Numbered from the stretch's first letter, positions 54,207 to 63,726 are shown. The stretch is DNA of 64,000 nt from TMP-24 sp046348855 (GCA_046348855.1 JAXMDK010000013.1:1-64000); one strand, 5' to 3'. Numbers and translations: made by a program. The notes: generated by a model not told the origin, from the letters alone.

Positions 54207-55169
54207 ATGAAATCGAGTGTCTTTACGGGCTGTATGCCGGCCCTCATGACCCCGTGCACGCCCGACCGGCGTCCTGATTTCGAAGCCTTGGTCCGCAAGG
54301 GCCAGGAACTGATCGCGAAGGGCATGTCGGCGGTGATCTATTGCGGCTCCATGGGGGATTGGCCGCTCTTGACCGACGAAGAGCGGATGACCGGCGTGGA
54401 GGCCCTGGTGCGGGCCGGGGTGCCGGTGATCGTGGGGACCGGCGCGGTAAACACCAGGCTGGCCGTCGCCCATGCCACCCATGCCCGGAAGGTCGGCGCC
54501 AAGGGCCTGATGGTCATTCCGCGCGTCTTGTCGCGCGGCCCCTCGGTCGCAGCGCAGCGGGCCCACTTCAAGGCGATCCTCTCCGCGGCGCCCGACCTGC
54601 CGGCCGTGATCTACAACAGCCCCTACTATGGCTTTGCTACGCGCGCCGACCTGTTCTTCAGCCTGCGTGCCGAACACAGGAACCTTGTCGGCTTCAAGGA
54701 GTTTGGCGGTGCGGACGACATGCGTTACGCGGCCGAATTCATCACTTCAGGCAAGGATGACGTCGCGCTGATGATCGGGGTCGATACCTGCGTGTTCCAT
54801 GGCTTTGTGAACTGCGGGGCGACCGGGGCGATCACCGGCATCGGTTGCGTCCTGCCGAAGGAAGTTCTGCATCTTGCTGCGCTTTGCCGGGCGGCGGCGG
54901 CCGGGGATGCAGAGGCGCGGGTCCGTGCCCTGGAACTGGAGGCGGCCCTGGCGGTGCTGTCGTCTTTCGACGAGGGCCCGGACCTGGTGCTGTATTTCAA
55001 GCACATGATGGTGCTGAAGGGCGACGCCGAATACGCACTGCACTTCAATGCCGATGACGCGCTCACCGATAGCCAGAAGGGCTACGTCGAGACGCAGCTG
55101 AAGTTGTTCGACAATTGGTATGCCACCTGGTCCAAGTTGCCGGGCGCCGTTCAAAAGTATGCGCGCTGA
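54207..55169 (+). CDS. DapA/DHDPS-family protein, probable pyrroline-4-hydroxy-2-carboxylate deaminase
   Basis: 320-residue TIM-barrel aldolase-family enzyme. Schiff-base Lys164 in VGFKEFGGAD, catalytic Tyr136 in VIYNSPYYG, GSMGDWPLLTDEE in place of the usual GTTGE loop. In hydroxyproline clusters this family deaminates pyrroline-4-hydroxy-2-carboxylate to 2-oxoglutarate semialdehyde, the substrate of the aldehyde dehydrogenase here. Divergent from the operon; sole plus-strand member. Confidence 0.88.
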   Translation: MKSSVFTGCMPALMTPCTPDRRPDFEALVRKGQELIAKGMSAVIYCGSMGDWPLLTDEERMTGVEALVRAGVPVIVGTGAVNTRLAVAHATHARKVGAKGLMVIPRVLSRGPSVAAQRAHFKAILSAAPDLPAVIYNSPYYGFATRADLFFSLRAEHRNLVGFKEFGGADDMRYAAEFITSGKDDVALMIGVDTCVFHGFVNCGATGAITGIGCVLPKEVLHLAALCRAAAAGDAEARVRALELEAALAVLSSFDEGPDLVLYFKHMMVLKGDAEYALHFNADDALTDSQKGYVETQLKLFDNWYATWSKLPGAVQKYAR

Positions 55170-55216
55170 CCTGCGAGGAATCTTCTCCCTTCCTGCAAGG
55201 TCATATGGTTGCGCTT

Positions 55217-55246
55217 GGGCCGGTCCTTCTGGATCGGCCCTTCTTG
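55217..55246 (+). terminator. Terminator of the DapA-like gene
   Basis: GGGCCGGTCC-ttct-GGATCGGCCC (10-bp stem with one G-T pair) followed by T-rich TTCTTGTTGTCTTG, 48 bases after the stop. Confidence 0.75.
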
Positions 55247-55306
55247 TTGTCTTGTTGTCTTGCCCAGCATTCACGCATGAAAAAGCTCCCCCGGGGTCGT
55301 ATCGAG

Positions 55307-55565
55307 GCCGCGGAGGCAATGTCTCGAGGCCCGCGATCCACTTCGAAGCTGGGTCGGCCTCAAGGCCAATCTGCAAGACGTGATCTGCCCGGGACCAGAG
55401 CGCCCCGAGCACAGCCTTCGGATCGCCACCAACTCGCGCTTCCCGGACAATGCAGCCGGCTTGAGCAGTGATGCCGGTCGAAACCGAATCCCATGAAACG
55501 TCCAGACCGACAGACAGCCCATGCTTCCCTCCATCAGATGAATCCACCTGTCTACCTCGGGCCAT
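55307..55565 (-). mobile_element. IS110-family transposase N-terminal remnant
   Basis: The minus strand reads HGLSVGLDVSWDSVSTGITA, REARVGGDPKAVLGALWSRA, VLQIGLEADPASKWIAGL: the DEDD-type N-terminal domain of IS110-family transposases with its first Asp (GLDVS). The frame then degrades; no C-terminal serine domain is present. Confidence 0.65.
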
Positions 55566-55901
55566 CCTCCCTATCGGAGCAACCCATCCGCCGTCAGTGA
55601 ACCGAATACCTCATCTCTTCGGCATCCGGCTGCGCTTCATGTCCGTCTCCTTCGCCGGAGAACGGACCAACATCGAAGTGCGGATGTTTCAGGGGAGCCG
55701 GCCAGTTGATGCCCCAGGGGTCAGAGGGTGCCCCTCCAGGTTTCCGACATGACCGCAAGAGCGGCGGAGGCGACGCTCTCACCGTGGCAGTGGGGCATTT
55801 TCTATCCTGGACGTGAACGTGATTTTCCCGGGGTCGCCAAGCAATCGAAGCCGTGTTCAGGGTGAGCGGCAGGCGGGTCTCTGCAACGCGCCGACTGTTG
55901 G

Positions 55902-56501
55902 TCAGAAATCAAAACCCGGCTGCTGCCGGTCTTTCGGAAGCGGCCACTTCCCAAGCGTCACATGACGGCCCTGGCCCTGCAGGCTATCGATCAGCGTGAT
56001 TTCGTCGATGGTCCAGAGGATCGGTTTGTCGAGCAGCCGGGGCTGAGGGAAACCGGGGCCATAGGCGAGCGTCACATGTGGCGTGGGCGTCGCGGATTGG
56101 GACGCGGTAAGGCCCATAGCGCGACATGCCGTGCGCAGCTCGGCTGCAACCTCCTTGAGTTTGCTGCTTGGCTTGTCGGTTGCAACGACAAGCGGATAGT
56201 CGTCGGGATCGCCATTGAACGTCGCCAGACGATCAAAACACAGGGTGAATGGCGCGGCCCGCAGGGAGTTGGGTGCTTGCCGGGCGCGCTTGACGAGGAT
56301 CGGGTCCAGATCGTCCACACCCGCGACCGCATGGATGGAAAGGTGAAGCGTGTCGTGGCGAAGAGGTTCGCCCGTTCCGAACAGTTGCCATGCTCTCGCC
56401 ATCTGCGCCGCGATTTCCGGCGGCGGAACCGCTGCAAAGAAGAGAATATGGGCTGGCCGGCGCGCGGCGCCATGTCTGCTTAGTGTTTGTTGGTCCGGCA
56501 T
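55902..56501 (-). CDS. 2'-5' RNA ligase family protein (LigT/2H phosphoesterase fold)
   Basis: 199 residues with two H-x-[ST] motifs: HLS in TLHLSIHAVAGVDD and HVT in PTPHVTLAYGPGF, plus ILFFAAVPPPEIAAQMARA at the start. These enzymes act as cyclic phosphodiesterases on RNA or nucleotides; the physiological substrate is unknown. ATG at 56501 preferred over 56555. Confidence 0.87.
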   Translation of the reverse strand: MPDQQTLSRHGAARRPAHILFFAAVPPPEIAAQMARAWQLFGTGEPLRHDTLHLSIHAVAGVDDLDPILVKRARQAPNSLRAAPFTLCFDRLATFNGDPDDYPLVVATDKPSSKLKEVAAELRTACRAMGLTASQSATPTPHVTLAYGPGFPQPRLLDKPILWTIDEITLIDSLQGQGRHVTLGKWPLPKDRQQPGFDF

Positions 56502-56588
56502 GTCTTGAACCTTTCGCTGTTGCCTCGTGGTATGAGTGTTGCGGACTTCAGGCAATTTTCTCCATAGATATCCGGTTCGGCGTCCTCG

Positions 56589-59500
56589 TCAGTGAAAATC
56601 CCGCGAGCCCGGAATGATGCGCGCGTTCCGGGGATGGCCCGGTGTCGGCGCCGGGATCGGGTGCCGCACCTCGTCGGCGCGCGACAATGGCGGGGCAAGG
56701 CTGCGGTCCGACAGGCGCAGAAGAACTTCGCTGCGGTCCTGCAAGGCTTCCACGACGATATGAGTGACGCCGGACGCCGGGTCGCGCTGCACCCGCCCCG
56801 TCACCTGCATCAGCCGCGCGGTCATGATCACCTTGCGGAAGGCCGTCATCACCTTGGGCCAGACCACCAGGTTGGCGACGCCAGTCTCATCCTCGAGCGT
56901 GATGAAGCAGACGCCCTTGGCGCTGCCCGGCCGCTGGCGGACCAGCACCAGCCCGGCCAGTTTCAGGCGCTGGCCATCGCCGACCCTGCCCAGATCGACG
57001 GCGCGGACGAAGCGCTGCCGCGCCATGCTGGCGCGCAGGAACGCCATCGGATGCGCCTTCAGCGACAGGCGCAGCGTCTGGTAATCGGCCACGACCTGCT
57101 CGCACAGCGGCATCTGCGGCAGTCGGGTTCGCGGCTCGTCCCCCTCGTCGCGCCCCGGCTGGAACAGCGGCAGGTCGGGCGCATCCTTCAGCGCCTTCGC
57201 CTCCCACAGCGCCGCGCGGCGGTCCAGCCCCATCGACCGGAAGGCGTCCGCGGCGGCGAGCGCGCGGATCGTGCGGCCGTTCAGCCCCGCGCGGACGGCC
57301 AGATCGGGAAGGCTGGCAAAAGGTTCGTCACGGGCGCCGATCAGCCGTTCTGCCGCCTCGCGCGCCATGCCGTCCACCTGCCGCAGCCCCAGCCGCAGGG
57401 CAAAACCGTTACCCGAAGGTTCCAGCCTGTTGTCCCAGTCGCTGAAATTCACATCCGCCTCGCGCAGTTCCACCCCGTGTTCGCGCGCATCGCGCACGAT
57501 CTGGGCCGGGGCGTAGAAGCCCATCGGCTGCGAATTCAGAAGCGCGCAGGCAAAGGCCGCCGGATGGTGACATTTCATCCAGCTCGAGACATAGACCAGC
57601 AAGGCAAAACTGACCGCATGGCTTTCGGGAAAGCCATAATCGCCAAAGCCCTTGATCTGGTCAAAGCAGCGCCGGGCGAAATCGGGATCATAGCCGCGCC
57701 CGATCATGCGGCCGACCATCAGATTCTGCAATTCGCCGATGGTGCCGCGCGACCGGAAGGTGGCCATGGCCTTGCGCAGCGCGTTCGCTTCTTTCGGGCT
57801 GAACTCGGCGGCGATCATGGCGATCTTCATCGCCTGTTCCTGAAAGATCGGCACGCCATAGGTGCGGCTGAGGATGCTGCGAAGTTCGTCAGGGTCATGC
57901 GGGGCGGATGGCGCGGGATACTCTTCGGGTTCCACACCGCTGCGCCGCCGCAGATAGGGATGCACCATGTCGCCCTGGATAGGGCCGGGGCGAACGATGG
58001 CAACCTCGACCACCAGATCGTAGAACTTCCGCGGTTTCAGCCGCGGCAGCATGTTCATCTGCGCCCGGCTTTCCACCTGAAAGACGCCGATGCTGTCGCC
58101 CCTGCACAGCATGTCATAGGTGGCCGTGTCGTCCGCCGGGATCGAGGCGAGATCCTCTTCGATCCCGTAGTGGTTCTTCAGCAGATCAAAGCATTTGCGG
58201 ATGCAGGTCAGCATGCCAAGCGCCAGTACGTCGACCTTGAGGATGCCCAGTTCGTCGATATCGTCCTTGTCCCATTCGATGAAGCTGCGGTCTGGCATGG
58301 CGGCATTGCCGATCGGCACGGTTTCATGCAGCGCGCCTTCGGTCAGGATGAAGCCGCCGACATGCTGGCTCAGGTGGCGGGGCATGCCGATCATCTGCTC
58401 GGCCAGCTTGATCGTGCGGGCCATCAGCGGGTCGGTCAGGTCCACACCGGCCTCGCGGCTGTTGGCCTCGCCCATGCTGGTGCCCCAACTGCCCCAGACG
58501 GTCTTGGCCAAGGCTGCCGTCACATCTTCAGACAGGCCCATGACCTTGCCGACCTCGCGGATGGCCGAACGCGGGCGATAGTGGATGACCGTGGCGCACA
58601 GGCCGGCGCGGTGGCGGCCGTATCTGCGGTAGATGTGCTGGATCACCTCTTCCCGCCGCTCATGTTCGAAATCCACGTCGATGTCGGGCGGCTCATCCCG
58701 GTCGAGACTGATGAAGCGTTCGAACAGCAGCTCCTGTTCGGCCGGATCGACCGAGGTGATGCCCAGCACATAGCAGACCGCCGAATTGGCCGCCGATCCG
58801 CGCCCCTGGCAGAGAATGCCCTGCGCCCGCGCCCAAAGGACGATTTCGTGGATGGTCAGGAAATATTGGGGGATTTTCTTCAGCCCGATGATTTCCAGTT
58901 CCTTGATCAAGAGGCTTCGCACCTTGTCGGGCAGACCAGCGGGATAGCGTCCTGCGGCACCCTCCCATGTCAGCCGTTCAAGCCGGTTCTGCGGGGTTTC
59001 GCCGGGAAGAAGGTCCATCTGGGGATATTCATAGGCCAGTTCATTCAGGCTGAAGGCGCAGGCATCGGCCACCGCCCGCGTGGCGCGGATGGCATGGGGC
59101 CAGTCGGCGAACAGCCGCGCCATCTCGGCAGGCGATTTCAGATGGCGTTCGGCATTGGCGTCCAGCAGGAAGCCCGCCCGGTGGATCGTGGTTTTCTCGC
59201 GGATGCAGGTCATCACGTCCTGCAGGGGGCGGCGGTCGGGGGCGTGATACTGCACGTCATTGGTGGCGAGGATCGACAGCCCATGTGCGCGCGCCAGCCG
59301 GTCCAGCCGGGCGATCCGCGCCCGGTCATCGCCCCGGTAAAGATAGCTGACGGCAATGTGGCGCAGGGTCGGCAGGCGGCGGACCAGCTCGGACATGCGG
59401 CGGGGCAGGCCCGCATCGGGCAAGGCGATCAGTTGCACGCCCTCGGCATGGGCCGCCAGATCGGCCAGCGTTATGTCGCAGACGCCTTTCGTCTGCCAGT

Positions 59501-59876
59501 CGCCGCATTCGTCATGCCGCTTGCCCTTGGTCAGAAGCGTGCACAGCCGGCCATAGGCGGCGCGGTCGCGGGGGTAGGCCAGGAACTCCTCGCCCGTCAC
59601 CAGCCGCGGGCGGCAGCCGATCACCGGGCGCAGGTTGGCCTTCTTTGCCTCGGCATGGATGCGGACGACCCCGGCCATCGTGTTCAGGTCGGCCACGCCC
59701 AGCGCGTCATGGCCAAGCGCATGGGCGGTGGCCGCCAGTTCGCTGGCATCCGACGCGCCGCGCAGGAAGGAATAGGGCGTCGTCACCCCCAGTTCCACAT
59801 AGTCGGCGCGCGGATTGGGCGGGAAATCCCCGGTCAGCGTCTTGCGGATGCGGCGGTTGTCGCTGTCGGGCATCAC
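56589..59876 (-). CDS. dnaE2: Error-prone DNA polymerase III alpha-type
   Basis: 1095 residues. PHP domain at the N-terminus (DYVELGVTTPYSFLRGASDA, VADLNTMAGVVRIHAEAKK), polymerase motifs GRGSAANSAVCYVLGIT and PPDIDVDFEHERREEVIQHI, VFQVESRAQMNMLPRLKP, and a C-terminal OB fold. Works with ImuB in SOS-induced translesion synthesis. Start overlaps the imuB stop by four bases. Confidence 0.95.
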   Translation of the reverse strand: MMPDSDNRRIRKTLTGDFPPNPRADYVELGVTTPYSFLRGASDASELAATAHALGHDALGVADLNTMAGVVRIHAEAKKANLRPVIGCRPRLVTGEEFLAYPRDRAAYGRLCTLLTKGKRHDECGDWQTKGVCDITLADLAAHAEGVQLIALPDAGLPRRMSELVRRLPTLRHIAVSYLYRGDDRARIARLDRLARAHGLSILATNDVQYHAPDRRPLQDVMTCIREKTTIHRAGFLLDANAERHLKSPAEMARLFADWPHAIRATRAVADACAFSLNELAYEYPQMDLLPGETPQNRLERLTWEGAAGRYPAGLPDKVRSLLIKELEIIGLKKIPQYFLTIHEIVLWARAQGILCQGRGSAANSAVCYVLGITSVDPAEQELLFERFISLDRDEPPDIDVDFEHERREEVIQHIYRRYGRHRAGLCATVIHYRPRSAIREVGKVMGLSEDVTAALAKTVWGSWGTSMGEANSREAGVDLTDPLMARTIKLAEQMIGMPRHLSQHVGGFILTEGALHETVPIGNAAMPDRSFIEWDKDDIDELGILKVDVLALGMLTCIRKCFDLLKNHYGIEEDLASIPADDTATYDMLCRGDSIGVFQVESRAQMNMLPRLKPRKFYDLVVEVAIVRPGPIQGDMVHPYLRRRSGVEPEEYPAPSAPHDPDELRSILSRTYGVPIFQEQAMKIAMIAAEFSPKEANALRKAMATFRSRGTIGELQNLMVGRMIGRGYDPDFARRCFDQIKGFGDYGFPESHAVSFALLVYVSSWMKCHHPAAFACALLNSQPMGFYAPAQIVRDAREHGVELREADVNFSDWDNRLEPSGNGFALRLGLRQVDGMAREAAERLIGARDEPFASLPDLAVRAGLNGRTIRALAAADAFRSMGLDRRAALWEAKALKDAPDLPLFQPGRDEGDEPRTRLPQMPLCEQVVADYQTLRLSLKAHPMAFLRASMARQRFVRAVDLGRVGDGQRLKLAGLVLVRQRPGSAKGVCFITLEDETGVANLVVWPKVMTAFRKVIMTARLMQVTGRVQRDPASGVTHIVVEALQDRSEVLLRLSDRSLAPPLSRADEVRHPIPAPTPGHPRNARIIPGSRDFH

Positions 59877-61453
59877 GCGAACACCCCATGCAGGAACCAG
59901 CGGGGCGTCCCGCCCCGGCCATCGTCATGCAGCCCCTCGCGGTAAAGCCAGAAGCGGTGGCCCGCCTCGTCCTCGACCTTGAAGTAATCGCGCAGGCGGG
60001 TGCCGGGGCGGTCCTGCCACCATTCCGGCGCGATGCGTTCGGGGCCCTGATAGCGGGTGACGCGGTAGGTCTGCCGCCGCCACTGGAACTGCGCGGGCGG
60101 GCCTTCGGGCACGGCATAAAGTACGCGGATTTCTTCGGGGTGATCCAGCAGGCGCTGCGGGCGTTCGGTCTGCACCGGCGTCGGCCCCGGGTCCGGCGCG
60201 GGGGCCAGCGGGGCCGCCCGGACTTCGGCTCGTTCGGGGACATGGCTGGCCACGGGCTGAAGCTGGGCCAGCGCGGCCCGGCCGAACCGCGCGGTCAGCC
60301 GGTCGACCAGATGCGAAAGCTCCAGCGAACTGTCGGCACCACCCGCAAGATCGACCTGCCGCACGCCCAGCGGCTCGGTCATGGGTGCCTCGAGCGAGAT
60401 CAGGTCGAAGCCGAAGCCGGGGTCGATCCGCTCCAGCCGGTCGCGGAACAGAAAGGCCAGATGGGCGGGGTCGCGGCTGGGGAGTGCACAGGCGATCCCG
60501 ATCCGGCTGGTCTCGCCATCGGTGCGATAGACGGTCAGGTGCAGGCTTCGCGCACCCTGATGGGCCTTGGCCAATCGGTCGCACAAGGTCGCGCATAGGT
60601 CCGGCAGGTGATGCGTGGGGTCAAAGATCGGCTCGGCCAGCCGGGCGTTGGCGCGAAAGACCGGCGGCGCCTCGGGCGGGGAAACGGGTTCGGGCAGATG
60701 GCCGGTCGCCTGATCCAGCCGGATCAGCGGGTTTTGCGCCGGATCGCTGCGGGAAAACCGGCGAGCCAGCGACAGGCGCGGCAGGGTGCCGACAAGGCCG
60801 ACGGTGCGCAGCCCCAGCCGGTTCAGCAAAAGCAGTGTCTCCTCCTCCAGCCGCAGGGCCGCGACCGGCAGCCGGGCCAGATCGCCGGCATCGCGCCAGA
60901 TCGCCCGGACCGGGCCGAACCGCGCCAGCGCCCAGGCCGCGCCCCAGGTCGGCGCCAGGGCCGGCCGGGCGGAAAAGCCCGATAGCGCCAGGCTGGCCTC
61001 GATATCGGCCAGCATCGCCGCCTCGCCGCCCCGCAGATGGTCCGATCCGGTGGTGTCGAGGATCAGCCCGTGGCCGCCCCCGGCCGCATCCGTTGCCGCC
61101 CAGCCGTCGGCAACGGTCCAGGGACACCAGCGCCGGGCCCAGAGCGCAAGGCGATCCAGCGCCGCGCGGTCGCCTTCGGGGTCGGCGAAATCCACCCGCA
61201 GCGCCGGGCAAAGCGCCCGCATGTCGGCCACCCGCGCGCCCGCCGTCACCCCCGCCAGTTCCGCCGCGCGGTTCGTCGCATGGATCACTGGCCCGTGCGC
61301 CCCCTCGACCGACAGGGCCTGCGGCAGGTCGTCGGGCAGCGCGTTGCCCTGCCGCGCCTGCGCCTTCTGCCAGCGTTCCATCGGAAATCGCGGCAGCCAG
61401 ACCGACACGATCCGCCGCGCCGTTGGCTGGCGTCCGGCTTCGCTTGTGTTCAT
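59873..61453 (-). CDS. imuB: Y-family-like DNA polymerase accessory protein ImuB
   Basis: 526 residues. IVSVWLPRFPMERWQKAQAR replaces the catalytic N-terminal motif of true Y-family polymerases, as in ImuB, which lacks acidic catalytic residues and acts as a clamp-binding hub. QATGHLPEPVSPPEAPPVF and a C-terminal tail follow. Start at 61453 (MNTSEAGRQPTARR); upstream starts would run into the LexA box. imuA, normally directly upstream, is absent. Confidence 0.92.
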   Translation of the reverse strand: MNTSEAGRQPTARRIVSVWLPRFPMERWQKAQARQGNALPDDLPQALSVEGAHGPVIHATNRAAELAGVTAGARVADMRALCPALRVDFADPEGDRAALDRLALWARRWCPWTVADGWAATDAAGGGHGLILDTTGSDHLRGGEAAMLADIEASLALSGFSARPALAPTWGAAWALARFGPVRAIWRDAGDLARLPVAALRLEEETLLLLNRLGLRTVGLVGTLPRLSLARRFSRSDPAQNPLIRLDQATGHLPEPVSPPEAPPVFRANARLAEPIFDPTHHLPDLCATLCDRLAKAHQGARSLHLTVYRTDGETSRIGIACALPSRDPAHLAFLFRDRLERIDPGFGFDLISLEAPMTEPLGVRQVDLAGGADSSLELSHLVDRLTARFGRAALAQLQPVASHVPERAEVRAAPLAPAPDPGPTPVQTERPQRLLDHPEEIRVLYAVPEGPPAQFQWRRQTYRVTRYQGPERIAPEWWQDRPGTRLRDYFKVEDEAGHRFWLYREGLHDDGRGGTPRWFLHGVFA

Positions 61454-61535
61454 GGCGCACCGCTCCCCGGGTCGGTCGGCGGCGGCATCGAAAGTCTGGG
61501 TGTCCGGGACATGGCGCATGGAATCACATCCATGA

Positions 61536-61550
61536 GTTCTTGTTTTGTTC
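61536..61550 (-). promoter_or_regulatory. LexA-binding SOS box
   Basis: Minus strand GAAC-aaaacaa-GAAC, the direct-repeat GAAC-N7-GAAC box of alphaproteobacteria, 83 bases before imuB. Predicts DNA-damage induction of imuB-dnaE2. Confidence 0.85.
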
Positions 61551-61624
61551 CAATAATCCTCTCCGGCCAGCCAGGCAAGCCGGACCGTCATTTCCCGGAA
61601 GGCCAGGGTGCGGGATCGGGACGA

Positions 61625-62401
61625 TCAGCCTGGGGCCACCGGCAGCAACGCCATGAATTCGGCGACGCGGGCGGCATTGTCGCGGGCGGGGGTGCCGTCG
61701 CGCATCAGGAGGTTGTTCTCGAATCCTATGCGGGCCTTGCCGCCCTGTGCGACGGCGGCGAGCAGGCAGGCGGTCTCGGACCGGCCAAAGGCGCAGACCG
61801 CCCAGTCGGGGGCCAGCCCGGCCGCCGCTTGCGCCGCCAGCGGCGCGCGAAGGTCATCGGGCGATGAAACCTGGCCGGGGCTGTAGCGGCCAAGGACGTG
61901 CAGCACCTGCAGGCCCTCAGCCGGAATGGCACCCCCTGCCACCATCGCACCCAGACGCGCCACGTCGGCGGGATCGTAAAGGATGTGCTGCACGGCGATG
62001 CCGGCCTCGGCGCAGAAGGCGAAGAAGCGGCGGGTGACGGCCGGGTCGGGCTCGGCGGCGATTTCGCGCAACGCCACCGATACCATGCGCGGGCGCAGGG
62101 TTTCGACAAGCCGGCGCTGATCGGCGGGCGCATAGCGGCTGACAGCCTCGGTAGTGATCTGCACCTGCATCGCTGGCACCTGCCGTGCCAGTTCGGCCAG
62201 GAGTTCCGCGTAAAGGCCTGCGTCCAGCACATGCCGGCCCTCGCCATCGCGGACATGGGCATGCAGCCCGTCGGCCCCGGCGGCGTGACAATCGCGGGCG
62301 CAGGCGACGATCTCGGCGATAGTCACCGGCAGGGCGGGATGATCGGCCTTGGTGCGGGTCGCACCATTGGGGGCAACCATCAGGCGGGGCAGGGGCGTCA
62401 T
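61625..62401 (-). CDS. BKACE-family beta-keto acid cleavage enzyme (DUF849)
   Basis: 258 residues, shorter than most members (about 270-310). Metal-binding H-x-H in LHAHVRDGEGRH, ITTEAVSRYAPADQ, VLGRYSPGQVSSPDDLRAPL and a Glu in IGFENNLLMRDG match the 3-keto-5-aminohexanoate cleavage family, which condense acetyl-CoA with a beta-keto acid and split it. Start overlaps the aminotransferase stop (ATGA), suggesting that the aminotransferase yields the keto acid this enzyme cleaves. Confidence 0.85.
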   Translation of the reverse strand: MTPLPRLMVAPNGATRTKADHPALPVTIAEIVACARDCHAAGADGLHAHVRDGEGRHVLDAGLYAELLAELARQVPAMQVQITTEAVSRYAPADQRRLVETLRPRMVSVALREIAAEPDPAVTRRFFAFCAEAGIAVQHILYDPADVARLGAMVAGGAIPAEGLQVLHVLGRYSPGQVSSPDDLRAPLAAQAAAGLAPDWAVCAFGRSETACLLAAVAQGGKARIGFENNLLMRDGTPARDNAARVAEFMALLPVAPG

Positions 62402-63726
62402 GTGCCCGTCGCGCCCCGGATCGCCCCGGTCAGTTTGGTCACAAGTTCCTCGATCTGCCCGTCCTCGATGATGAACGGCGGCGCGAGCAGCACATGGTCG
62501 CCCAGCTGGCCGTCGATGGTGCCGCCCATCGGATAGCAGATCAGCCCCGCCTCGAAGGCCAGCGACTTCACCTTCCGGTGGATGCCCAGCGACGGATCGA
62601 AGGGCGCCTTGCTGGCGCGGTCGACCACGATCTCGATACCGCGGAACAGGCCGCGGCCGCGGATGTCGCCGACATGCGGATGCTGGCCGAGTGCCGCACG
62701 CAGCGCGGCGTCCAGTTTCGCCCCCTGTTCGCGGACGCGGGGCAGAAGGCCACGCCCGAGGATTGCCTCCAGCACCGCATTGGCCGCCGCCGCCGCCATC
62801 GGATGACCCATGTAGGTGTGGCCGTGCTGGAAAAAGCCCGAACCGGCGGCGATGGCGTCATAGATGCGCCCCGAGGTCAGAAGCGCCCCGATCGGCTGGT
62901 AGCCGGCGCCCAGCCCCTTGGCGACGGTGATCATGTCGGGGGCGACGCCGTCTTCGTCGCAGGCGAACAGGTGGCCGGTGCGGCCCATGCCGCACATCAC
63001 CTCGTCGAGGATCAGCAGCACGCCATGCCGGTCGCAGATTTCGCGGATGCGCTTCAGGTAGCCGGGCACCGCCGGCACCGCCCCCAGCGTGGCACCGACC
63101 ACCGGCTCGGCGATGAAAGCCATCACCGTTTCGGGGCCGAGCCGCAGGATTTCGCTTTCCAACTCGTCGGCGACGCGCCGGCCGTAGGCTTCGGCCGTCT
63201 CGTCCGGCCGCCGGTCGCGGTATTCGTAGCAGGGCGCGATGTGGCTGGTTTCGACCAGAAGCGGTGCGAACTGGGCACGGCGCCATGCGTTGCCACCGGC
63301 CGCCAGCGCTCCCAGCGTGTTGCCGTGGTAACTTTGCCGCCGCGCGATCAGCCGGTGCCGCTGCGGCTGGCCGATTTCCATGAAATACTGGCGTGCGAGC
63401 TTGATCGCCGCCTCGACCGCCTCGGACCCGCCCGAGACGAGATAGACCCTTTCGATCCCCTTCGGCGCGTGGGCGATCAGCCGGTCGGCCAGCGCCTCGG
63501 CCGAATCAGAGGTAAAGAAGCCGGTGTGCGCGAAGGCCAGTTCGTCCAGCTGCCGGTGCAGTGCCGCGCGAACCCCGGCGTCGGAATGGCCAAGGCAGGA
63601 CACCGCCGCGCCGCCCGATCCATCCAGGTAACGTTTCCCTGTTCCGTCAATCAGATAGCACCCCTCGCCGCGCACGGCGGTCGGCAGGGTTCCCTTGGTC
63701 GAGCGGCCGAAGATGTGGTTGGGCAC
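62398..63726 (-). CDS. Class III pyridoxal-phosphate aminotransferase
   Basis: 442 residues, GTG start at 63726 after CAGGAGA. Fold type I: YLVSGGSEAVEAAIKLARQY, SYHGNTLGALAAGG, LILDEVMCGMGRTG, PLP lysine in TVAKGLGAGYQPIGAL, and HGHTYMGHPMAAAAANAV. Acts on omega-amino groups in relatives (beta-alanine, taurine, GABA-type). Transcribed ahead of the BKACE gene; the donor substrate is not deducible. Confidence 0.92.
   Translation of the reverse strand: MPNHIFGRSTKGTLPTAVRGEGCYLIDGTGKRYLDGSGGAAVSCLGHSDAGVRAALHRQLDELAFAHTGFFTSDSAEALADRLIAHAPKGIERVYLVSGGSEAVEAAIKLARQYFMEIGQPQRHRLIARRQSYHGNTLGALAAGGNAWRRAQFAPLLVETSHIAPCYEYRDRRPDETAEAYGRRVADELESEILRLGPETVMAFIAEPVVGATLGAVPAVPGYLKRIREICDRHGVLLILDEVMCGMGRTGHLFACDEDGVAPDMITVAKGLGAGYQPIGALLTSGRIYDAIAAGSGFFQHGHTYMGHPMAAAAANAVLEAILGRGLLPRVREQGAKLDAALRAALGQHPHVGDIRGRGLFRGIEIVVDRASKAPFDPSLGIHRKVKSLAFEAGLICYPMGGTIDGQLGDHVLLAPPFIIEDGQIEELVTKLTGAIRGATGT

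Larger units (their letters stand above)
55170..55901. other. Spacer with terminator and IS110-type remnant
   Basis: 732 bases. Apart from the terminator and the IS110-type fragment, about 55570-55900 contains no recognisable gene, repeat or RNA. Confidence 0.55.

Noticed and set aside
56592..59945. Plus-strand open frame of about 1100 codons opposite dnaE2
   Set aside because: Composition is the mirror of dnaE2 with no domain match; the minus strand has full polymerase motifs.
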